Below, in pieces: positions 25,658-34,636 of a stretch of 64,000 bases of DNA. The first letter of the stretch is position 1. The number at the start of each line of letters is the position of its first letter. The notes under the pieces are model-generated. The model saw only the letters and a list, made by a program, of their open reading frames with translations. It did not search any database and was not told the DNA's origin. Source of the DNA: UBA830 sp038146925 (lineage in GTDB: Bacteria > Pseudomonadota > Alphaproteobacteria > MPNO01 > UBA830); contig JAYQSP010000009.1 of the NCBI GenBank assembly GCA_038146925.1, forward strand, positions 82,695 through 146,694. The letters run 5' to 3'. The position numbers and the translations under genes are program-made.

Positions 25658-27640
25658 ATGCCCGCACGCTTCATCACCCGCGACGTTCTGCTTTCCGAAG
25701 ATCCCGAAATCCTCGAAGATCTCGGGCATATCGAAGACGACGACGATCTGCCGTCGAACGAGAGCGGCAATACGCCGTTCGCCGAGATCGCGGAGCAGCG
25801 GATGTCGCGCCGGGGCGTGCTGGCGGGTCTCGCGGGCGCCGCCGCCGTCGGCGCCCTGTCGCAGAGCATGATCAGCCGCCGCGCCTTCGCCGCCGGATCG
25901 GCATCCACCCTCGGATTCAGTGAAATCCCGCATGTCTACGACGAAACACATCATGTCGCGGACGGATATTCGGCGGACGTGCTGCTGCGCTGGGGCGATC
26001 CGGTCGAAGCCGGCGCACCGGCGTTCGATCCGGCGAACCAGACTGCCGCCGCCCAGGCCAAACAGTTCGGCTACAACTGCGACTATATCGGATTCATGCC
26101 GCTGCCCGCCGGATCGAACGCCGGGACACGCGGCCTGCTTTGCGTCAATCACGAATACACCAACCAGCATTTGATGTTCCCGGGCGTGGAAAAGAAGCAG
26201 AAGCTGACCAGGACGCAGACCGAAATCGAAATGGCGGCGCACGGGCACAGCGTCGTCGAAATTTTCAAGGCAGGCGGGAAATGGGTGCCGGTACCTAACA
26301 GCCGCTTTAACCGGCGTATTCATGTCTCAACGGAAATGCGTCTGTCCGGACCCGCAGCAGGCCATGACCGGCTGAAAACCAAGGCCGATCCTTCGGGCAC
26401 CCGCGTGTTCGGCACACTGAACAACTGCGCCGGCGGCGCAACGCCCTGGGGGACGGTGCTGATCGCGGAAGAGAACTTCCACGGCTATTTCGGCGGTGAC
26501 CCGGCTAAAACCGCCGAGGCGCGAAACTACAAGCGCTACGGTCTGAAAGCCAAGAGCCGCTATTCCTGGGCGGATTACCATGACCGCTTCAACCTCGACA
26601 GCGAACCGAACGAGCCCAACCGGTTCGGCTGGATGGTCGAGATCGATCCCTACGATCCGACTTCGACCCCGATCAAGCGCACTGCCCTGGGTCGCTTCAA
26701 GCACGAAGGCGCGAATGCGACGGTGAACAAGGACGGCCGGGTCGTTGTCTATACCGGCGACGATCAGCGGTTCGACTACATCTACAAGTTTGTCTCCAAT
26801 GGCCGTTACGATCCCAACAACCGGGCTGCCAACGCCGACCTGCTGGACGACGGCACGCTGTTCGTCGCGAAATTCTCCGCCGACGGCAAACTGGCCTGGC
26901 TGCCGCTGGTCTGGGGAAAGGGGCCGCTGACTCCTGCCAACGGGTTCAGCAGCCAGGCCGACGTGATGATCGAAACCCGCTATGCCGCCGACCTGCTGGG
27001 CGCGACACCGATGGATCGGCCGGAAGACGTCGAACCGAATCCGGTGACCGGTCGGATCTATGTCATGCTGACGAACAACACCAAGCGCAAGGCCGACCAG
27101 GTCGATGCCGTCAATCCAAGGGCCAACAACAAACACGGCCACATTCTGGAGATGATCCCGCCCGGTTACGGCAAGGACGCCGATCACGCGGCGCTGGAAT
27201 TCACCTGGGAACTGCCGCTGCTGGCAGGCAACCCGGCCGACCCGAAAGACGGTGCGAAGTATCACCCCGGTGTGACAAAGGCCGGCTGGCTGTCCACGCC
27301 CGACAACTGCGCCTTCGATTCCAGGGGCCGGCTGTGGATCGCGACCGACGGCGCGCCCAAATCCGGTCTTGCCGACGGCGTCTGGGCGACCGACTGCGAG
27401 GGCGGCGGGCGCATGCTGACCAAACACTTCTTCGCCGCCCCGCGCGGCGCCGAGCTGTGCGGCCCGTGCTTCACGCCGGACGACCGGTCGTTCTTCGGCG
27501 CGGTGCAGCATCCGGCGGACGAAAAGAACTCCACCTTCGCCAACCCGTCGACGCGCTGGCCGGATTTCAGGCCGGACATGCCGACGCGGCCGTCAGTGGT
27601 GGCGATCACAAAGAACGATGGCGGGGTGATCGGGAGTTAA
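25658..27640 (+). CDS. PhoX family alkaline phosphatase (DUF839), Tat-exported
   Basis: This 660-residue protein has a twin-arginine signal unusually far in, MSRRGVLAGLAGAAAVGA (residues 49-66), after an acidic leader, as is common in PhoX. The mature part shows family segments: CVNHEYTNQHLMFPG, MAAHGHSVVEI, LNNCAGGATPWGTVLIAEENFHGYF and PDNCAFDSRGRLWIATDG. PhoX enzymes are periplasmic, calcium- and iron-dependent phosphatases that release phosphate from organic phosphoesters and are usually induced by phosphate starvation. The upstream region (25565-25657) shows no clear Pho box. It converges with the enoyl-CoA hydratase gene. Confidence 0.88.
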   Translation: MPARFITRDVLLSEDPEILEDLGHIEDDDDLPSNESGNTPFAEIAEQRMSRRGVLAGLAGAAAVGALSQSMISRRAFAAGSASTLGFSEIPHVYDETHHVADGYSADVLLRWGDPVEAGAPAFDPANQTAAAQAKQFGYNCDYIGFMPLPAGSNAGTRGLLCVNHEYTNQHLMFPGVEKKQKLTRTQTEIEMAAHGHSVVEIFKAGGKWVPVPNSRFNRRIHVSTEMRLSGPAAGHDRLKTKADPSGTRVFGTLNNCAGGATPWGTVLIAEENFHGYFGGDPAKTAEARNYKRYGLKAKSRYSWADYHDRFNLDSEPNEPNRFGWMVEIDPYDPTSTPIKRTALGRFKHEGANATVNKDGRVVVYTGDDQRFDYIYKFVSNGRYDPNNRAANADLLDDGTLFVAKFSADGKLAWLPLVWGKGPLTPANGFSSQADVMIETRYAADLLGATPMDRPEDVEPNPVTGRIYVMLTNNTKRKADQVDAVNPRANNKHGHILEMIPPGYGKDADHAALEFTWELPLLAGNPADPKDGAKYHPGVTKAGWLSTPDNCAFDSRGRLWIATDGAPKSGLADGVWATDCEGGGRMLTKHFFAAPRGAELCGPCFTPDDRSFFGAVQHPADEKNSTFANPSTRWPDFRPDMPTRPSVVAITKNDGGVIGS

Positions 27641-27647
27641 AGGCCGT

Positions 27648-28502
27648 TTATTCCGCCCAGCGCGGCGGGCGGCGGTCGAGCAGGGCGCGGATGCCTTCGG
27701 CTGAATCCTCGGTCCGGATGATTTCCATCACCCGGTCGAGTTCCGCCTTGTAGTTTTCGGCGGTGCGATTTTCCTGATTGTACATCTGCAACAGTTCCTT
27801 GGCGTAACGCACGCCCAGATACGGCAGGCGCGCGATCTGCGACGCCAACGCCATGGCTTCGTCCATCAGATTTTCGGGCGCGACGACGCGATTGACGAGG
27901 CCAATCTCCTTCGCCTCTGCTGCGCCGACGAACCTGCCCGTCAGAATCAGTTCATTGGCCAGAGTGAGGCCGATCAGCTTGGGCAGATTTCGAGGGCAGC
28001 TCCATTCCGAGACGAAGCCGGCCGGAACCGCAATTTCCGACACCCGTGCCCGGTCGGTCATGATGCGCAGATCGCAGGCGATCGCCATTTCGAACCCGGC
28101 GCCGACCGCCGCCCCGTCCATCGCCGCGATTACCGGCTGCGGCAGTTTTTCGAGTTTGTGCAGCGCGCGCTGGGCGATCTCGTGGAAGCGGTCGTTGATC
28201 ATCCATTGCGCCAGTTCGCCGTATTCGCCGCGAATGCCCAGGTCGTCTTCCGGCCGTTCAAGCGGCAGGGTTTCCTCCTTCAGGTCGCCGCCCGAACAAA
28301 ACGTCTCCCCTGCCCCGACGATGATCACGGCGCGCGCCGTGGAATGGCGGATCTCGTCGAACACGGTGTCCAGTTCCATCGCCATGCGCGGGCCGAGCGC
28401 ATTCTTGCGGTCGGGACGGTCGAGAGTCAGCACGCCGACCTGTTCACCATCCCTGGCGCCGATCGCATCGTGAAGAGCCCAGTTAATGTAGCGGTACTGC
28501 AT
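27648..28502 (-). CDS. Enoyl-CoA hydratase/isomerase family protein
   Basis: This 284-residue crotonase-fold enzyme begins MQYRYINWALHDAIG. It has LDRPDRKNALGPRM, the first oxyanion-hole segment GETFCSGGDLKEE, AMDGAAVGAGFEMAIACDLRI with the second, and FVSEWSCPRNLPKLIG in the catalytic region, where a glutamate (SEW) may act. It is downstream of the Fe-S/membrane subunit and molybdoenzyme genes on the same strand, 6 bases after the former, and so is probably part of their operon, handling a CoA thioester made by that complex. Confidence 0.86.
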   Translation of the reverse strand: MQYRYINWALHDAIGARDGEQVGVLTLDRPDRKNALGPRMAMELDTVFDEIRHSTARAVIIVGAGETFCSGGDLKEETLPLERPEDDLGIRGEYGELAQWMINDRFHEIAQRALHKLEKLPQPVIAAMDGAAVGAGFEMAIACDLRIMTDRARVSEIAVPAGFVSEWSCPRNLPKLIGLTLANELILTGRFVGAAEAKEIGLVNRVVAPENLMDEAMALASQIARLPYLGVRYAKELLQMYNQENRTAENYKAELDRVMEIIRTEDSAEGIRALLDRRPPRWAE

Positions 28503-28508
28503 GGCTGA

Positions 28509-30146
28509 TTACTCCGCGGTTGAAGGTCTGGATGCCAGCCCGCCGGTCCGCGCGGGCGCGGCGCGATTGCCGGAACCGCGCCGGGGCATCCTGGGCAGTG
28601 CGAAGCCCTGCTGATAGCTGGCGCGGACGATAACCGTGTATTTCCACATCACGCCGCCCGCAACTGCGCTGGCGCCGGCGATGGCCAGCAAAGCCTCGCT
28701 GAACGCGGTGGCGATGGCGAACAGGATCAGCGGCGTCAGATGTCCGATCAGTCGCAGCGTCGGCGTGATCCGTTCCAGCTCGGCGCGGGCCAGCGGCGGC
28801 AGTCCGTTGCGCTTGGCATAGGCGAAATAGCGTTGCCAGATCAGTGCATTCAGCAGCGCCAGCAATGCGCCCCAGAACGAGATGAACGTCATCGAGGCCT
28901 CGAACCGCCATGACACCAGCCCGCTGGCGATGCCGAGCAGGCCAACGCCTTCCAGCAGACCGGTCATGATAAGCATCGTCGGTATGAGATCGGCCCGCCA
29001 CGCCGGAATGCCCTTCGCGGCATGCAAGATTCGCGCCTGACAATACAGGAATACCAGCGCCACCAGCGCGACGACAAGATGGAGCGCCGGGTTCGGCCGG
29101 ATCAGATCGGCCAACAGCGCCGGGTAGAACACCGCGACCGCGTATGTTTCGCGCGTCATCCATGACGTTTGCGGCCGCAGCAGCACGCGCAGGAAACGTT
29201 TCTTGCGGCCGATTTCCAGAAACACGAAAAACAGCCCGACCGCCATGCCGGCGCCGGCCGCGACGTTCAGGTACAGCAGAGCCTCCGTCGACAGACCGGC
29301 AAAGAAATGCGCGACCGTCGCCATGATGACGAGGCCGGTCGACATGCCGCCCATGGTAAAATTCATCGCGGCGCGGAAATCCCAGTGCGTCTGGCGCTTG
29401 CCAACCAGCGGATTGGCGGGATCGGACATGCGGTCGTCCTCGACGTCTTCTTCCTCCGGTTCGCGTCCCGGCGTCGAATTCGGGATCTCGTACAGGTATT
29501 TGATCTGAGGATCGGTGCCGAGGTCTTCGTGCATCTGGAAGAAGTTGTTTTCTTCCGACAGCTTTGAGACGTTGCTTTCCGGGTCGTTGAAATCGCCGAA
29601 ATGGATCGCGCTGGCGATGCAGGCGGACGAACAGGCGGGCGTGTATTCGAGATCGAAGCCAGGCACCTTTCCTTCTTCCTTCGCCTCGTCGATACGCTCG
29701 ACGCAGAACGTGCATTTGGTGGCCACGCCCCGGCGTTCGTCGTGAAAGACGTGCGCTTCCTGCGCCGTTTCCTCGCCGTAATACCAGTCCTTGTCATGCC
29801 CGATGGTGCGCGCCTGATACGGGCACGACACCGCACAATACCCGCAACCGATACACGTGTCGTAATCCATCGTGACCAGACCGTCGGCGCGCTGCTTCGT
29901 CGCGCCGGTCGGACAGACGGGCACGCAGGGCGGTTCCGCGCAATGCTGACAGCCGACGACCATGAACAGGCGTTCGACATCGGGAAACGTCCCGCGCTCG
30001 ACGTCGAGCACGCGCCGCCACTGCACTTCCGGCGGGGTGTCGTTGGCATGCTTGCACGCGATGGTGCAGGTCTGACAGCCGACGCAGCGGTTCAGGTCGA
30101 TGACCATCCCGTAGCGGGGATCGGTCGTGCCGCCGTCAGGGATCAT
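28509..30146 (-). CDS. Fused Fe-S electron-transfer and DmsC-like membrane anchor subunit (PadC-PadD-like)
   Basis: The start is ATG 30146 (MIPDGGTTDPRYGMVIDLNR), with GGAG 7 bases upstream; the longer frame runs into a repeat. The 545-residue protein has two parts. Residues 15-180 hold sixteen cysteines in four [4Fe-4S] sets: C21/24/27/31, C66/69/74/78, C98/101/104/108 and C145/148/172/176. After an acidic linker (EEEDVEDDRMSD), residues about 255-520 form eight or so membrane helices of the DmsC type, including FLYCQARILHAAKGIPAWR. In phenylacetyl-CoA oxidoreductase and DMSO reductase these are separate proteins. It would pass electrons from the molybdoenzyme upstream to the quinone pool. 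Confidence 0.82.
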   Translation of the reverse strand: MIPDGGTTDPRYGMVIDLNRCVGCQTCTIACKHANDTPPEVQWRRVLDVERGTFPDVERLFMVVGCQHCAEPPCVPVCPTGATKQRADGLVTMDYDTCIGCGYCAVSCPYQARTIGHDKDWYYGEETAQEAHVFHDERRGVATKCTFCVERIDEAKEEGKVPGFDLEYTPACSSACIASAIHFGDFNDPESNVSKLSEENNFFQMHEDLGTDPQIKYLYEIPNSTPGREPEEEDVEDDRMSDPANPLVGKRQTHWDFRAAMNFTMGGMSTGLVIMATVAHFFAGLSTEALLYLNVAAGAGMAVGLFFVFLEIGRKKRFLRVLLRPQTSWMTRETYAVAVFYPALLADLIRPNPALHLVVALVALVFLYCQARILHAAKGIPAWRADLIPTMLIMTGLLEGVGLLGIASGLVSWRFEASMTFISFWGALLALLNALIWQRYFAYAKRNGLPPLARAELERITPTLRLIGHLTPLILFAIATAFSEALLAIAGASAVAGGVMWKYTVIVRASYQQGFALPRMPRRGSGNRAAPARTGGLASRPSTAE

Positions 30147-30171
30147 GCGGAGGCTCCGCTGGGACGTTTTG

Positions 30172-30292
30172 TCCCCTCCCCCTTGAGGGGGAGGGTTAGG
30201 GAGAGGGTGAAACAAGCGCGCGACAGCGCAAACGAAGGGCGTGTCTGCGCCCCCCTCTCCCTAACCCTCTCCCTCCAGGGGAGAGGGGACTT
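30172..30292. repeat. Long inverted repeat of the CCCTCTCCCTAACCCTCTCC type, copy 1
   Basis: Arms of about 37 bases (GTCCCCTCCCCCTTGAGGG... and its near-perfect reverse complement ending GGGGAGAGGGGAC) flank a 46-base centre. It sits between the molybdoenzyme and its Fe-S partner gene, inside the presumed operon. A related but more divergent unit is at 48.26-48.37 kb. Translated by chance it gives the familiar PLPNPPPQGGG/SLTLSLQGRG strings, a sign of spurious coding. Confidence 0.7.
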
Positions 30293-30318
30293 ATTATTGA
30301 GATCTGCCGCCATAGAAC

Positions 30319-33069
30319 TCACGCCACACGCCTTTCGCCATCGATTTTCCTGACGCTCACCCGCGCCAGATCGGCGCTGGAACCGGTGGAATCCGTCAGA
30401 CTCAGCGACAACGACGTCACCGAATTGAGGCTCGGCAGGTTGAGGTCCTTGGCATAGGGCGTCGCCCAGTGGTCGAACTGGCCGATCATCAGGATCGTGT
30501 CGGGACGGATGCCTTCGCGCAGCACCGCGTTGCCGCGCGTCATGCCGGTCACGGATTCGATTTCGACCGCGTCGCCTTCGGCGATGCCGAGCTCCATCGC
30601 CCGGGTCCGGTTGATGATGACGCCCTTGTGACCGGAAATATTGTTCGCCACTTCGTTGATCAGCGGAATACCGACATTGGCGCCCCAGGAATACTGCATC
30701 GACCGCGCGGTCAGGGCGAAGAACGGGTAGTCGTCCGGGTCCTTGCCGGCTTCGCGCACATGGTCGGACCAGATGTCCGGGAAGCGTTCGTAGGACGGCA
30801 GGGGCTCGTATTCGTCGAGCTGCTTTTCCCACCAGTCGACGCCGATTTCGTGCAGTCGGTTCGCGAGCTGCGCGCCATGCCGCTTGATGCGTTCCTGATA
30901 GGGCATTTCGAAGCGCAGTTTCTGTTCCTTCATGGCCGGATACAGATACCACTGCGTCTGCGGGAACGGCTTCAGCATGAATCCGTTTTCGCGGAACCAG
31001 TCGAGATCGCGGATTTCCTCGCCGTCGGTCAGCGTATGGCTGGCCGCCTTGCAGACCGCGTCCCAGATTTCCTCCCGCTGGTGCGGAACGGATGGATCGA
31101 TGCCGTAATCGTAGGCGCCATCTCGATCCTGAAGGCGGGCGCCGGCGGCGCCCCTGTTTATGGCGGAATTGTATTCTTCGATGATCCCGACCCGGTCGGC
31201 CAGAGCAGTCGCGATATCGGTCATATCCATCGCATCGACCTGCGGCAGCACCGCCGGCTGGCGGATCGCCCATCCCTGATGTTTCCAGAACTGCTCGGTG
31301 AATTTCGTCGAACCGACCTGGATCAGCTGCAGGCTTTCCAGATCCGTGCAGTCCGGCAGGATGATATCCGCCATGTGATTGGTTTCGTCCCGGGTATAGG
31401 CAAACGAGACCGTAAACGGGAATTCGGCGATCCGTTCGGCCACTTCCGGCGCATTCCAGGACGAGATCGCCGGATTGGTGCGGTAATTGATCCACATCTC
31501 CGGCCTCGTCTGCTTCGGCCAGTGTTCCGGCTGTTTCTTCTGGAACAGCCACGGCAGATGCGCCGGGCCGAGCGCCGGCGACCAGGCGGAATCCGCCGCC
31601 AGCGGCACCAGCGTTTTATACGCATTGCGGATATGGGGTTTCGCCAGCCATTCCTCTTTGGCCGTCGCATTGAACGGGTAGTCCATGACGCCGTCCACCG
31701 TGGGGCGCACGGTCTTGAGGCGGTTGTCCGCCGGCCGGTTGAGCTTGACCGCCGTGCCCAGTGTCCCGCCGGGAACTTCCAGCGCGCCGACCAGCGAGGC
31801 CAGCATCGTTCGCGCCCAGCAGGTCTGATAGCCGCCCCAGCCGTTATTGACGCCCTTGCCGAGCATCACCGCCACGGGACGGAATGGCATCTCGACGCCT
31901 TCGATTTCGATGGTCTCGCCGATGCAGGCATGGGCGACGTATTCGTCCGCGACCTGGCGGATCTTGTCTGCCGGCACGTCGCATTCGTCCTCGGCCCAGT
32001 CAGGGTCGAACTGCGCCATGTGATCGAGCAGCATCTGGAACGCGGTCTTAGCTGCGACGCCGTCGTGCTCCCACACCTGGCCGTCGGGCCCTTCTTCCAC
32101 CCCGGCGACCGTGTAGACGCCGTCCAGCGCCGCGTCGCCGATATCCTCGTCCCATGCCTTGATGGTGCCGTCGGACAGATCGCCGATCAGCGGTTTGCGC
32201 GTTTCGGGGTCGCGCAGGTAGTAACCGTTCGGACCGATCAGATAGGGCGATGTCGTGTCTTCCTTCAGGAAGGCGACGTCGCAGGTCTCCCGCCAGTCGC
32301 GCTCGACGATCATGCGGTGGATCAACGCGAACAGAAACGCCGCGTCGGTCTTGGGCTTGATCGGAATCCATTCGGCCGACAGCGCGCCGGTGATCGACAG
32401 ATGCGGCTCCACCTGTACCCGTTTCAGGCCGCGCACGCGCGCATCCGCCTGGCGCCACACGCCCGCAACCCCGCCCGACGCCTCGACGTTGTTGCCGCAA
32501 TTGATGACGTAGTTGCAGTACGGCGTGTCGGGTGAAACGATGAACGCCCGGTGCCACAGCTCGCCGTAAAGATGTTCGGAGTGATAGCACTTCACCCCCT
32601 GCCCGCCGCCGAACCCCATGTCGATCGGCCCCCAGGCCGACAGGAAGGCGGGGAACGAGCCCATATACTGGGTCGGCGTGCCGCCGCCACCGAACGAGAC
32701 CGCCAGGCGCGGAAAGCCGCTATCGTCGTTAAGTCCGCGGTCGCGGATATCGCGCATCTTCGCCGCAACCGTATCGAGCGCCTCTTCCCAGGAAATCGGC
32801 ACGAAACCGGGATCCTCGTTGCGACCTTTCTTCGGGTTGGTCCGCTTCATCGGCGACTTCACCCGGTTGGGATTGTAGGTCTTCTGGATCAGACCGTAGG
32901 CCTTGACGCAAACACGCCCGCCACCGGGATGATTGTCAGTGATGTTATAGTTGGATTCGATGCGGGTCGCGACGCCGTCCTCGACCTCCACCCGCATCAG
33001 ATCGGGCCCGGCGACGCACTGATAGCAGTACACCGGCACCTTTTTCCTGTCTTTGATTTTCGGGGCCAT
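30319..33069 (-). CDS. Molybdopterin oxidoreductase catalytic subunit, phenylacetyl-CoA:acceptor oxidoreductase-like (PadB-like)
   Basis: This 916-residue member of the DMSO reductase family begins MAPKIKDRKKVPVYCYQCVA. The N-terminal Fe-S region shows Cys15, Cys18 and Cys54, but the expected third cysteine (C-x2-C-x3-C) is Pro22. A probable Mo-ligating Cys161 lies in GGGQGVKCYHSEHLYGE. MGD-binding segments follow, such as YVINCGNNVEASGG, and the C-terminal domain has AMELGIAEGDAVEIES. No Tat signal is seen, so it should be cytoplasmic and membrane-attached through its partner. The closest family I recognise oxidises phenylacetyl-CoA at the alpha carbon without oxygen; other aryl or carboxylic CoA esters are possible. 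The next genes are the fused Fe-S/anchor subunit and an enoyl-CoA hydratase. Confidence 0.75.
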   Translation of the reverse strand: MAPKIKDRKKVPVYCYQCVAGPDLMRVEVEDGVATRIESNYNITDNHPGGGRVCVKAYGLIQKTYNPNRVKSPMKRTNPKKGRNEDPGFVPISWEEALDTVAAKMRDIRDRGLNDDSGFPRLAVSFGGGGTPTQYMGSFPAFLSAWGPIDMGFGGGQGVKCYHSEHLYGELWHRAFIVSPDTPYCNYVINCGNNVEASGGVAGVWRQADARVRGLKRVQVEPHLSITGALSAEWIPIKPKTDAAFLFALIHRMIVERDWRETCDVAFLKEDTTSPYLIGPNGYYLRDPETRKPLIGDLSDGTIKAWDEDIGDAALDGVYTVAGVEEGPDGQVWEHDGVAAKTAFQMLLDHMAQFDPDWAEDECDVPADKIRQVADEYVAHACIGETIEIEGVEMPFRPVAVMLGKGVNNGWGGYQTCWARTMLASLVGALEVPGGTLGTAVKLNRPADNRLKTVRPTVDGVMDYPFNATAKEEWLAKPHIRNAYKTLVPLAADSAWSPALGPAHLPWLFQKKQPEHWPKQTRPEMWINYRTNPAISSWNAPEVAERIAEFPFTVSFAYTRDETNHMADIILPDCTDLESLQLIQVGSTKFTEQFWKHQGWAIRQPAVLPQVDAMDMTDIATALADRVGIIEEYNSAINRGAAGARLQDRDGAYDYGIDPSVPHQREEIWDAVCKAASHTLTDGEEIRDLDWFRENGFMLKPFPQTQWYLYPAMKEQKLRFEMPYQERIKRHGAQLANRLHEIGVDWWEKQLDEYEPLPSYERFPDIWSDHVREAGKDPDDYPFFALTARSMQYSWGANVGIPLINEVANNISGHKGVIINRTRAMELGIAEGDAVEIESVTGMTRGNAVLREGIRPDTILMIGQFDHWATPYAKDLNLPSLNSVTSLSLSLTDSTGSSADLARVSVRKIDGERRVA

Positions 33070-33179
33070 CGGACCTTCTGCAACGGAATTCCCGAAGGGA
33101 GGTTATCCGCGTGCCGCGGACGGTTCAAGCACGGCGCAAAAAGGTCACGTAGCTAGAGGATATCAGCCGGTGCTGCTCA

Positions 33180-33407
33180 TCATGTCGAGCGCATCGGCTT
33201 TTCGCGCAGAGTGCCGCCGGATTGAGTCAGGGTGCCGGCGATATCGCGTTCGGACAAAATGCCGCCAACCGCGTCCGATTGATCGGCCACCCCGATGGCG
33301 CCGAAATAGTTTTCGCGAAGCATTTCTGACGCTTCGTCGATGGTGGCGTTCGACACGGTCGTCAGCGCCATGTCGCCCTTCATGTCGAGGATTTTTCTTA
33401 CGTCCAT
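33180..33407 (-). pseudogene. CBS domain protein, truncated/frameshifted
   Basis: From ATG 33407 (MDVRKILDMKGDMALTTVSN) the frame encodes one CBS motif with IDEASEMLRENYFGAIGVAD and GGILSERDIAGTLTQSGGTL, then ends LREKPMRST after 75 residues. Normal proteins of this kind carry two CBS motifs (about 140 residues). The +1 frame at the end reads ARKADALDMMSSTG, which resembles the usual linker (A-x-A-L-D-M), so a frameshift near 33212 is likely; even then a stop follows almost at once and the second CBS motif is absent. CBS pairs sense adenine nucleotides. This copy is probably inactive, or works only as a dimer of single motifs. Confidence 0.6.
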
Positions 33408-33518
33408 GTCTCTGAAATCCCGCTGTAATCCCGAGGTCGGGGGAGATAGCGAACTCTGGTCGCAGTTGATTAAAACACCCTTGAATATGATCCGCGACAC
33501 ACGACCGAGCGTGGCGCC

Positions 33519-33534
33519 GGTTAACGTTTTAACC
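33519..33534. promoter_or_regulatory. Palindrome upstream of folE, candidate operator
   Basis: GGTTAACGTTTTAACC is an inverted repeat with 6-base arms and a 4-base centre. It is 30 bases before a TATAAT (33564-33569) and 57 bases before the folE start. It could be a repressor or activator site; no family could be matched. Confidence 0.3.
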
Positions 33535-33563
33535 GTGGGCTCGATCAAACCGAGCTGGTCGCC

Positions 33564-33569
33564 TATAAT
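33564..33569 (+). promoter_or_regulatory. Putative -10 element of folE
   Basis: A perfect TATAAT lies 22 bases before the folE start codon. No good -35 hexamer is found at 17 +/- 1 bases, so the promoter may depend on an activator. Confidence 0.4.
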
Positions 33570-33590
33570 GTCCCAGAAGGAGAATATTTG

Positions 33591-34193
33591 ATGAACTTGA
33601 TCGCCGACCCCGACAAGAACGTTGTGCGGCCGACTCAACAAGAAGCGGAGGACGCCGTCAGAACCCTGATCCGATGGGCGGGCGACGATCCCGGCCGCGA
33701 AGGCCTGCGCGAAACGCCGGCACGCGTGGCGCGGTCATATGCGGAGTTCTATTCGGGATACGAACTCGACCCCGAAGAAGTGTTGATGAAGACCTTCGAG
33801 GAAACCGGCGGCTACGACGAAATGGTGCTGATCCGCGATATCGACGTCGAGTCCCACTGCGAACATCATATGGTTCCGATCAACGGCAAGGCGCATGTCG
33901 CCTATATCCCCAACAGCCGGGTGGTCGGCATCAGCAAGCTGGCGCGGGTAGTCGAGATATTCGCCAAGCGCTTGCAGATCCAGGAAAAGATGACGGTCGA
34001 CATCGCCGAGACGATTAACAGAGTGCTGAAACCGCAGGGCGTCGCGGTTGTGATAGAGGCGAGCCACCAGTGCATGACAACACGCGGCATCCATAAACAG
34101 GGAGCGGACACAGTAACCAGCCACATGCTGGGCGCGTTCCGTGACGATCCGACGACACGACGGGAGTTCCTGTCGATGATCCGGAACAGCTGA
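33591..34193 (+). CDS. folE: GTP cyclohydrolase I (FolE)
   Basis: The start is ATG 33591, with AGGAG 9 bases upstream. The 200-residue protein has the GTP cyclohydrolase I zinc site in VESHCEHHMVP and ASHQCMTTRG, plus the family segments LRETPARVARSYAEFYSGY, KLARVVEIFAKRLQIQEKM and VTSHMLGAFRDD. It converts GTP to 7,8-dihydroneopterin triphosphate, the first step of tetrahydrofolate synthesis (and of queuosine precursors), in the cytoplasm as a decamer. It leads an operon with hisI, two bases downstream, and a MetE-like gene. Confidence 0.95.
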   Translation: MNLIADPDKNVVRPTQQEAEDAVRTLIRWAGDDPGREGLRETPARVARSYAEFYSGYELDPEEVLMKTFEETGGYDEMVLIRDIDVESHCEHHMVPINGKAHVAYIPNSRVVGISKLARVVEIFAKRLQIQEKMTVDIAETINRVLKPQGVAVVIEASHQCMTTRGIHKQGADTVTSHMLGAFRDDPTTRREFLSMIRNS

Positions 34194-34195
34194 CC

Positions 34196-34636
34196 ATGTC
34201 TGACCGCCTGCCGGGCCTTTCGTTCGCCACCGACGTTGCTGGGGACGTGCTGGAAGAAGGCGACGTCTTTGCCCCCCGTTTCGACGCCAACGGCCTGATC
34301 CCCGCCATCGCCGCCCATGCCGACACAGGTGATGTCCTGATGTTCGCCTGGATGAACGCGGACGCCCTGGCCAGCACCCTGCGGACGGGCGAGGCCTGGT
34401 ACTGGAGCCGCAGCCGCAGCGAACTGTGGCACAAGGGCGCGAGCAGCGGGCAGATACAGACCGTGACCGAAATACGCACCGACTGCGATCAGGACGTGAT
34501 CCTGCTGAAAGTCATTCCTCAGCGCGACGGCGCCTGCCATGTCGGCTACAATTCGTGCTTCTACCGCTCCGTGCACATGGACGAGGACGACAAAGCCAGT
34601 CTCAGATTTGAAGAAACCGAAAAGTTGTCCAAATGA
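34196..34636 (+). CDS. hisI: Phosphoribosyl-AMP cyclohydrolase (HisI)
   Basis: This 146-residue enzyme of histidine synthesis opens the purine ring of phosphoribosyl-AMP. It shows the family core DVLMFAWMNADALASTLRTG, AWYWSRSRSELWHKGASSG, and zinc ligands in RTDCDQDVILL and GACHVGYNSCFYRS. It is the stand-alone cyclohydrolase type, without a fused HisE. Its placement between folE and a MetE-like gene, two bases after folE and overlapping the next start by 4 bases (ATGA), makes a compact operon. The folE-hisI pairing is common in alphaproteobacteria. Confidence 0.95.
   Translation: MSDRLPGLSFATDVAGDVLEEGDVFAPRFDANGLIPAIAAHADTGDVLMFAWMNADALASTLRTGEAWYWSRSRSELWHKGASSGQIQTVTEIRTDCDQDVILLKVIPQRDGACHVGYNSCFYRSVHMDEDDKASLRFEETEKLSK

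Noticed and set aside
30147..30215. N-terminal extension of the Fe-S/anchor protein (PLPNPPPQGGG)
   Set aside because: This string comes from the inverted-repeat element and is a typical artefact; the ribosome-binding site supports the start at 30146.
30469..32535. Long plus-strand open frame opposite the molybdoenzyme
   Set aside because: It is antisense to a protein with clear Mo/MGD motifs and itself shows no motif; a codon-bias shadow.
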